Shown: positions 61,101-64,000 of the stretch, piece after piece
Numbering within the stretch: position 1 is the first letter of the stretch
How the letters are laid out: each line of letters opens with the position of its first letter
Assembly: GCF_021206925.1 (NCBI RefSeq)
Contig: NZ_JAJPRF010000006.1
Coordinates: 124,001 to 188,000, forward strand
DNA length: 64,000 nucleotides
Reading direction: 5' to 3'
Source: Rhodoflexus caldus
Lineage (GTDB): Bacteria > Bacteroidota > Bacteroidia > Cytophagales > Thermoflexibacteraceae
The notes under the pieces: model-generated
The model's database searches: none
Seen by the model: the letters and a program-made list of their open reading frames with translations, nothing else
Told to the model about the DNA's origin: nothing
Program-made: the position numbers and the translations under genes

Positions 61101-63067
61101 TCACTGGGGCGCCACAGAGGGAAAATACTTACTCCACTGATAATCAAATCATTGGTTGTAAGGTTAATGATGATATTTTTGCCAAATTCCGTGATGGATA
61201 GCAGTTCCAAGTTGTCATAGTCTACCAACCCCATACTTGCGTTAGCATACAAAACGGCTTTGCGTTTGAGTTCTATCCAGCCGGTACTGTCGTCATAGCT
61301 CAAAAAGCCCATTTTGTCCATATTGCGCATGGTCTGCTGTAAATTGCGGGCATTGATTTTTGAGTAGTTGGCAAGTTCTTGCACAGTAAAACCATTGCTT
61401 TTGATTTGCTTGGCATATGCAACCGCCACGCCTACGGGATTATAGCTGCTACCCATCCGCACCTCTTTGCTGTAAGAGATGTCCGAAAAATAATCCATGG
61501 AACGGATGGGCAAAATAACGCGGTTGGAGTCTGCCACGTTCTGGTTAGAAACTGTCAAGTCTAATATCATACTGTCCTGCGACACGTCCCAACGCAATCG
61601 GTCGGCGTACATTTCCAATCTATGATACGTATCGGTAAATGGTGCCATATCGTACTCTCGGCGTTCTTTCACGGCGGATAGTTTTCCCGAACCGTGGTTG
61701 TAGTAAAGTCTTACGCCCGGGTGCGAAATGGAATCCTGACCATTATTGAGGTAAATCACCATTTCAGCGGCAGGATTGGTAACAGTCGTATCCGTAAAAT
61801 TAAAATTGCGGCGCGATGCAGTGCGGAATTTCAACTCTCCGTTCTTTTTGATAAATACCTGCGAGGGGCGGTTGCTGAAATTAGCACTTGAAAAATTGCG
61901 ACCTATCAGGCTGAACCCGCCAATATATTCAAGGTCTTTGGCAATGTCTTTGACGGGGATATTGGCATAATACGACTTGAAGCGCGGATAGGTGGCTTTT
62001 TCGCGTTTTGCCACGCGCTGGCTGTTGTATTCAAAAACGCCTAAAACAACCGAGTCGGTTTTGGCCGGATAGCTGAGGCGCGCATATTCTGCCGTCAGTG
62101 TAGGCCGACGCACGTCAAAGTGGTATTCGCTCAATGTACAAGTGATTGCATCGGCAGGCAAACCTGTACGCGTCCAATCGGTTTTGCCGTCTTTGCCGAT
62201 GAAACGGGTTTGCATAATAAACAGGTTGCCCGATGTACCTCTGATGGTCAGCGTATCGGCAGAAGTGCGAATGGTAAGGTCGGTAGGTTCAATTTTGATG
62301 AAAGCCCCTCCCAATACGGGCATTTGCGGTTTTTCAAAAACCAACTCTTGTAGCCCGGGGCGCGTTCTTTTGGGCACTTCCTTCGGAGCTGTTTCAAACT
62401 CGGAGTTGCTCCAACCGCTGTCGTTACTGTCCCAGTTGCTGTCGTCCCATGGGTCTTCCGATTTCTGTTCGGTTGCGGGTTGCTCCTGCGGTAAATCCTG
62501 CGGTGTCCATTCTTCTGTTTGCGGTGCAGATTCGGTTTTATCGCCCGATTTGGCATAATCAAAGCTGAATTTGGCTGTCATCGGTATGCTCACTGTGGAG
62601 GCAACCGATTTGTAAAGTACGCCTTCGGCCAGAAACTGCTTGATGGTAGTCAGCAGGCGCATAAGTGCTTCGGAGGTATATTTTTTATCCTCTGCCGTGG
62701 CTTCTATCATTGCAAGCATGGCGGCCTGCTGGTCTGCCGGCAATTTGCGGTCGCGCACGGCGTAGGTTACGCAAATCAGCAGGTTTTCTATATGCGTGAG
62801 AAAATTGGGATTTTTCAGTTGGATATTGCGGGCGATGTTAAAAATTTTGGTTTTCTCCGCAGCCCCCAATTGCCCCTCCCAGATGGGCTGAAAATTGGCC
62901 AGAGTGGCCTTGGCAGTAGGGCTCACCGAGCGCTGATAGAGCACTTCCAAGTTGCCCATAAAACTGCCTTCTTCTTTGAGGGCAATGGACTGCGCATGGG
63001 CTGCCACCGCCGACACAACGGAAAGCAAAAAAAGCATTGCCCAACGATAAAACACAACTTTTCCCAT
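58103..63067 (-). CDS. Giant uncharacterised exported protein (1654 residues)
   Basis: I do not recognise this protein. It has a signal peptide (about residues 8-25, AHAQ). Residues 25-180 are helical; a Glu/Ser/Trp-rich linker (about 185-225) follows. Most of the remainder is a long series of beta strands with recurrent DGFLVDMPKVDS, FKGTLTLTPKVLAGDG and GEIVLNNGGIRGRGNINY-type segments, reminiscent of OstA or AsmA-type beta solenoids. Residues about 560-610 (VQELANYSKINARNLQQTM, then GFLSYDDSTGWIEL) look like a winged helix, odd for an exported protein. The acidic C terminus ends DDEETIEKDGDK. It lies 32 bp downstream of prmA and probably is cotranscribed with it. Confidence 0.75.
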   Translation of the reverse strand: MGKVVFYRWAMLFLLSVVSAVAAHAQSIALKEEGSFMGNLEVLYQRSVSPTAKATLANFQPIWEGQLGAAEKTKIFNIARNIQLKNPNFLTHIENLLICVTYAVRDRKLPADQQAAMLAMIEATAEDKKYTSEALMRLLTTIKQFLAEGVLYKSVASTVSIPMTAKFSFDYAKSGDKTESAPQTEEWTPQDLPQEQPATEQKSEDPWDDSNWDSNDSGWSNSEFETAPKEVPKRTRPGLQELVFEKPQMPVLGGAFIKIEPTDLTIRTSADTLTIRGTSGNLFIMQTRFIGKDGKTDWTRTGLPADAITCTLSEYHFDVRRPTLTAEYARLSYPAKTDSVVLGVFEYNSQRVAKREKATYPRFKSYYANIPVKDIAKDLEYIGGFSLIGRNFSSANFSNRPSQVFIKKNGELKFRTASRRNFNFTDTTVTNPAAEMVIYLNNGQDSISHPGVRLYYNHGSGKLSAVKERREYDMAPFTDTYHRLEMYADRLRWDVSQDSMILDLTVSNQNVADSNRVILPIRSMDYFSDISYSKEVRMGSSYNPVGVAVAYAKQIKSNGFTVQELANYSKINARNLQQTMRNMDKMGFLSYDDSTGWIELKRKAVLYANASMGLVDYDNLELLSITEFGKNIIINLTTNDLIISGVSIFPLWRPSEPDQYETAPSKRPKSVGKENEFVKEGVWVEPTGGIVKVQKNREIIINGMVEILKRNRIKDRYYGSDFRFNYDGFLVDMPKVDSIVMAQRDSLGRVIMARNPASGKNEPLMMQNKIQAASGVLYVANPKNRSGQLRRYANDTTANRYPEFRAGAGAYIAFEGAQIEGSQSYKDRVKFDMTAFNLRGSDRAAGAERFGGTFKTGGIFPDFEETISQQKDGSFGFVHKTSKGSDKFPKGYPLYTDSLGTAKETTGYFEGEIVLNNGGIRGRGNINYLSTQLNSADFMYYPDSVTTMGEAAKGRPKEHNSGRIIAGEHLGTSYPDVEMNNFQLKWLARQDSMMLTTTDTVKQPFKMYGQSTIAKEQQSTFKGTLTLTPKVLAGDGIIDNKGAIAKSAEFAFMMSRYTARHAEYFKIKVNDNADNPAMLATNVRIDYDLAERRAVIETEVAGEQSFRFPYTKYKTSLARAVWDLDQKQITMTMPDDGVLENSVFTSTDAKRKGLSFNGQLANYNLTTYQLNVKGVPYIFSVDAHIIPNNGDVTVLPEGAIAELENCKITVQAENQYHQLDKGTINVFSKHEYSGSATYHYKNDEGKEFEIPMQFVPSQYGRNSNRDAILTITKTKIFEDQQLIWKAGTIFRGDVTMRGDSVSLIFNGEYRYIDLDNDIWFPAKGVSEITVATVEEVQNQQVGSGIFLNDKSKNIYAIYRSPLQNKNDRPIFGTQNGIEKQEGDMRVTETKGRKENYVGNRFAYGKSKGVAEFDGKMELTKPDARFNILAAVKGRAKYDEDNYSMQALMAIKLEEGKGDIFKDIAKHIKKQVDLDETAIKNDDDLLYKLANLISRSDFEDFQRRITRGRAEISDVLPMPLVLHNVNLNWSADQRAFYSKGKIHLSNIFKENINLIIDGYIEIPMAGKQVCNIYLQVSKGRWYYLSYQGNDIKMITSDEELNKKIADPKSKDKFKLAEKSERLNFVNTFRQIYLNQGPMEDAASDDEETIEKDGDK

Positions 63068-63099
63068 AAATAAGCCAAATTCGTTTTACAGATAACGTT

Positions 63100-63948
63100 C
63101 TATTCTTTTTTGAATTGCAGCGCTGCCCAATTGTTTTTGTCGCTTTGACGCTCCAAAACAAGCCCTTGTTGCTCACAGTCGGCCTGTATGGCAGGGATAT
63201 CGCTGACGTAAAAACCGCTGAGCAACAGCCGCCCGCCTTTTGCCAGCAGTCGGGCATAAATCGGCATCTCGGCCAGCAACACACTCAGGTTGATATTGGC
63301 AAAAATCAGGTCGTAGTAGCTTTCGGGGCGGCCACATTCGGCAGCCGTGCCTACGTAAGTACGCATCTGTACACCGTTGAGTTGAGCATTTTCGGCGCTA
63401 CTCTCCACCGACCAGTCTTCCACGTCGCAAGCATCTGCCTCAATGGCTCCTCGTTTCAGCGCCAAAATCGCCAAAATACCTGTACCACAACCAAAATCAG
63501 CTACTTTTTTGTTCCGGCAATCCAAATCCAGAATAAAGGCAAGCATTTGGGCTGTGGTTTCATGATGTCCCGTACCAAATGACATTTTGGGCGTAATCAG
63601 CAAATCATAAGGGTATGGCTCGCCCCTGCTGTTCATGATAGGAGCATGAAATTCGGCACGTACAATGCAGCGGTCGTCCACCACCACCGGCGGATAACTT
63701 TCTTCCCATACCTGATTCCAATTCTGACGCTCCTCTTCGCGTATTTCCATGCGGATATCTGCTCCGCCGCTGTATCGGCTGATAATTTCCTCCGTACTTT
63801 GGCGGTCAAACAAGTGCGATTCTATGGAAGTTTCAAAAGCGCCGTTTTCCAAATCAAGAAAAATGGAAAAACCCGTCATGGACAACTCTGCTTTGAGGAT
63901 ATCGGCAAAATCTTCGGGGGCATAAATGGTGAGAATGGTATAGGACAT
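63100..63948 (-). CDS. prmA: Ribosomal protein L11 methyltransferase
   Basis: PrmA trimethylates several amino groups of ribosomal protein L11 using SAM. The signature MSFGTGHHETT (residues 122-132) and the SAM-binding DFGCGTGILA (151-160) are present, with NINLSVL as the later catalytic-region motif. The N-terminal ferredoxin-like L11-binding domain is complete. The 282 residues are normal for Bacteroidota. Its start is 52 bp from the window edge. Confidence 0.94.
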   Translation of the reverse strand: MSYTILTIYAPEDFADILKAELSMTGFSIFLDLENGAFETSIESHLFDRQSTEEIISRYSGGADIRMEIREEERQNWNQVWEESYPPVVVDDRCIVRAEFHAPIMNSRGEPYPYDLLITPKMSFGTGHHETTAQMLAFILDLDCRNKKVADFGCGTGILAILALKRGAIEADACDVEDWSVESSAENAQLNGVQMRTYVGTAAECGRPESYYDLIFANINLSVLLAEMPIYARLLAKGGRLLLSGFYVSDIPAIQADCEQQGLVLERQSDKNNWAALQFKKE

Positions 63949-64000
63949 GTTCGTAATGAGTTAAATATCATTACAAACCTAATCCATTTTCCGACAAAGC

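Overview
The window looks like a chromosomal segment from a member of the Bacteroidota, most likely a Cytophagales-type organism (the order is an inference). The signs are a secreted multidomain protein with a type IX secretion C-terminal sorting domain, a sensor kinase with an extracytoplasmic regulator-propeller, an OstA-like secreted protein, DUF2807 and DUF6268-type envelope proteins, a eukaryote-like class Ia ribonucleotide reductase R2, and start codons with little Shine-Dalgarno signal. No insertion sequence, rRNA operon or CRISPR array was seen. One tRNA gene, tRNA-Leu(CAA), is present.

Layout. 1-8.9 kb: the end of a dicarboxylate symporter gene, a propeller histidine kinase in operon with a short-chain dehydrogenase, a transglutaminase-TPR protein, an orphan ParA-type ATPase and a TPR protein. 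9.2-11.2 kb: a three-gene cassette led by a DUF2589 protein, whose other two members I do not recognise. 11.4-22.1 kb: housekeeping genes, namely biotin carboxylase, tRNA-Leu, ribF-truB, an FeS-type photolyase divergent from a serine-hydrolase lipoprotein, a LOG-family protein, and etfBA. 22.1-28.3 kb: an AAA/PD-(D/E)XK gene broken by a nonsense codon, converging on a 1514-residue secreted double esterase with four almost identical 291-bp FN3 repeats. 28.5-42.9 kb: a GCS2-CBS fusion, an esterase, envelope proteins, glmS, prmC, a BamA-like barrel, nrdB, an OstA-like protein and recA. 43-50.9 kb: a TPR protein with a degenerate caspase fold, a BrkB-family membrane protein, a cytochrome P450, a membrane-anchored solute-binding-like protein and a DacB-type peptidase.

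51.6-56.7 kb is a clearly more A+T-rich island of three tightly packed or overlapping genes: a 5-cytosine DNA methyltransferase, a MORC/Hsp90-type GHKL ATPase and a Z1-domain helicase-like protein. It matches the core of the MORC-type restriction-modification-like systems, but I see no separate nuclease gene. Upstream lies a 645-bp gene-free stretch with paired palindromes, helically phased GGACA repeats, a candidate short transcript, a 13-bp tandem repeat and a G10 tract. 56.8-64 kb holds a MORN-repeat protein, an uncharacterised 1654-residue secreted protein and prmA, all on the minus strand.

The best candidates for undescribed biology are the nuclease-less Z1/GHKL/methyltransferase island with its unusual upstream region, the DUF2589 cassette, the degenerate caspase-TPR protein, and a family of about 75-bp intergenic repeats found three times. 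Functions were assigned by reading motifs; no database search was possible.
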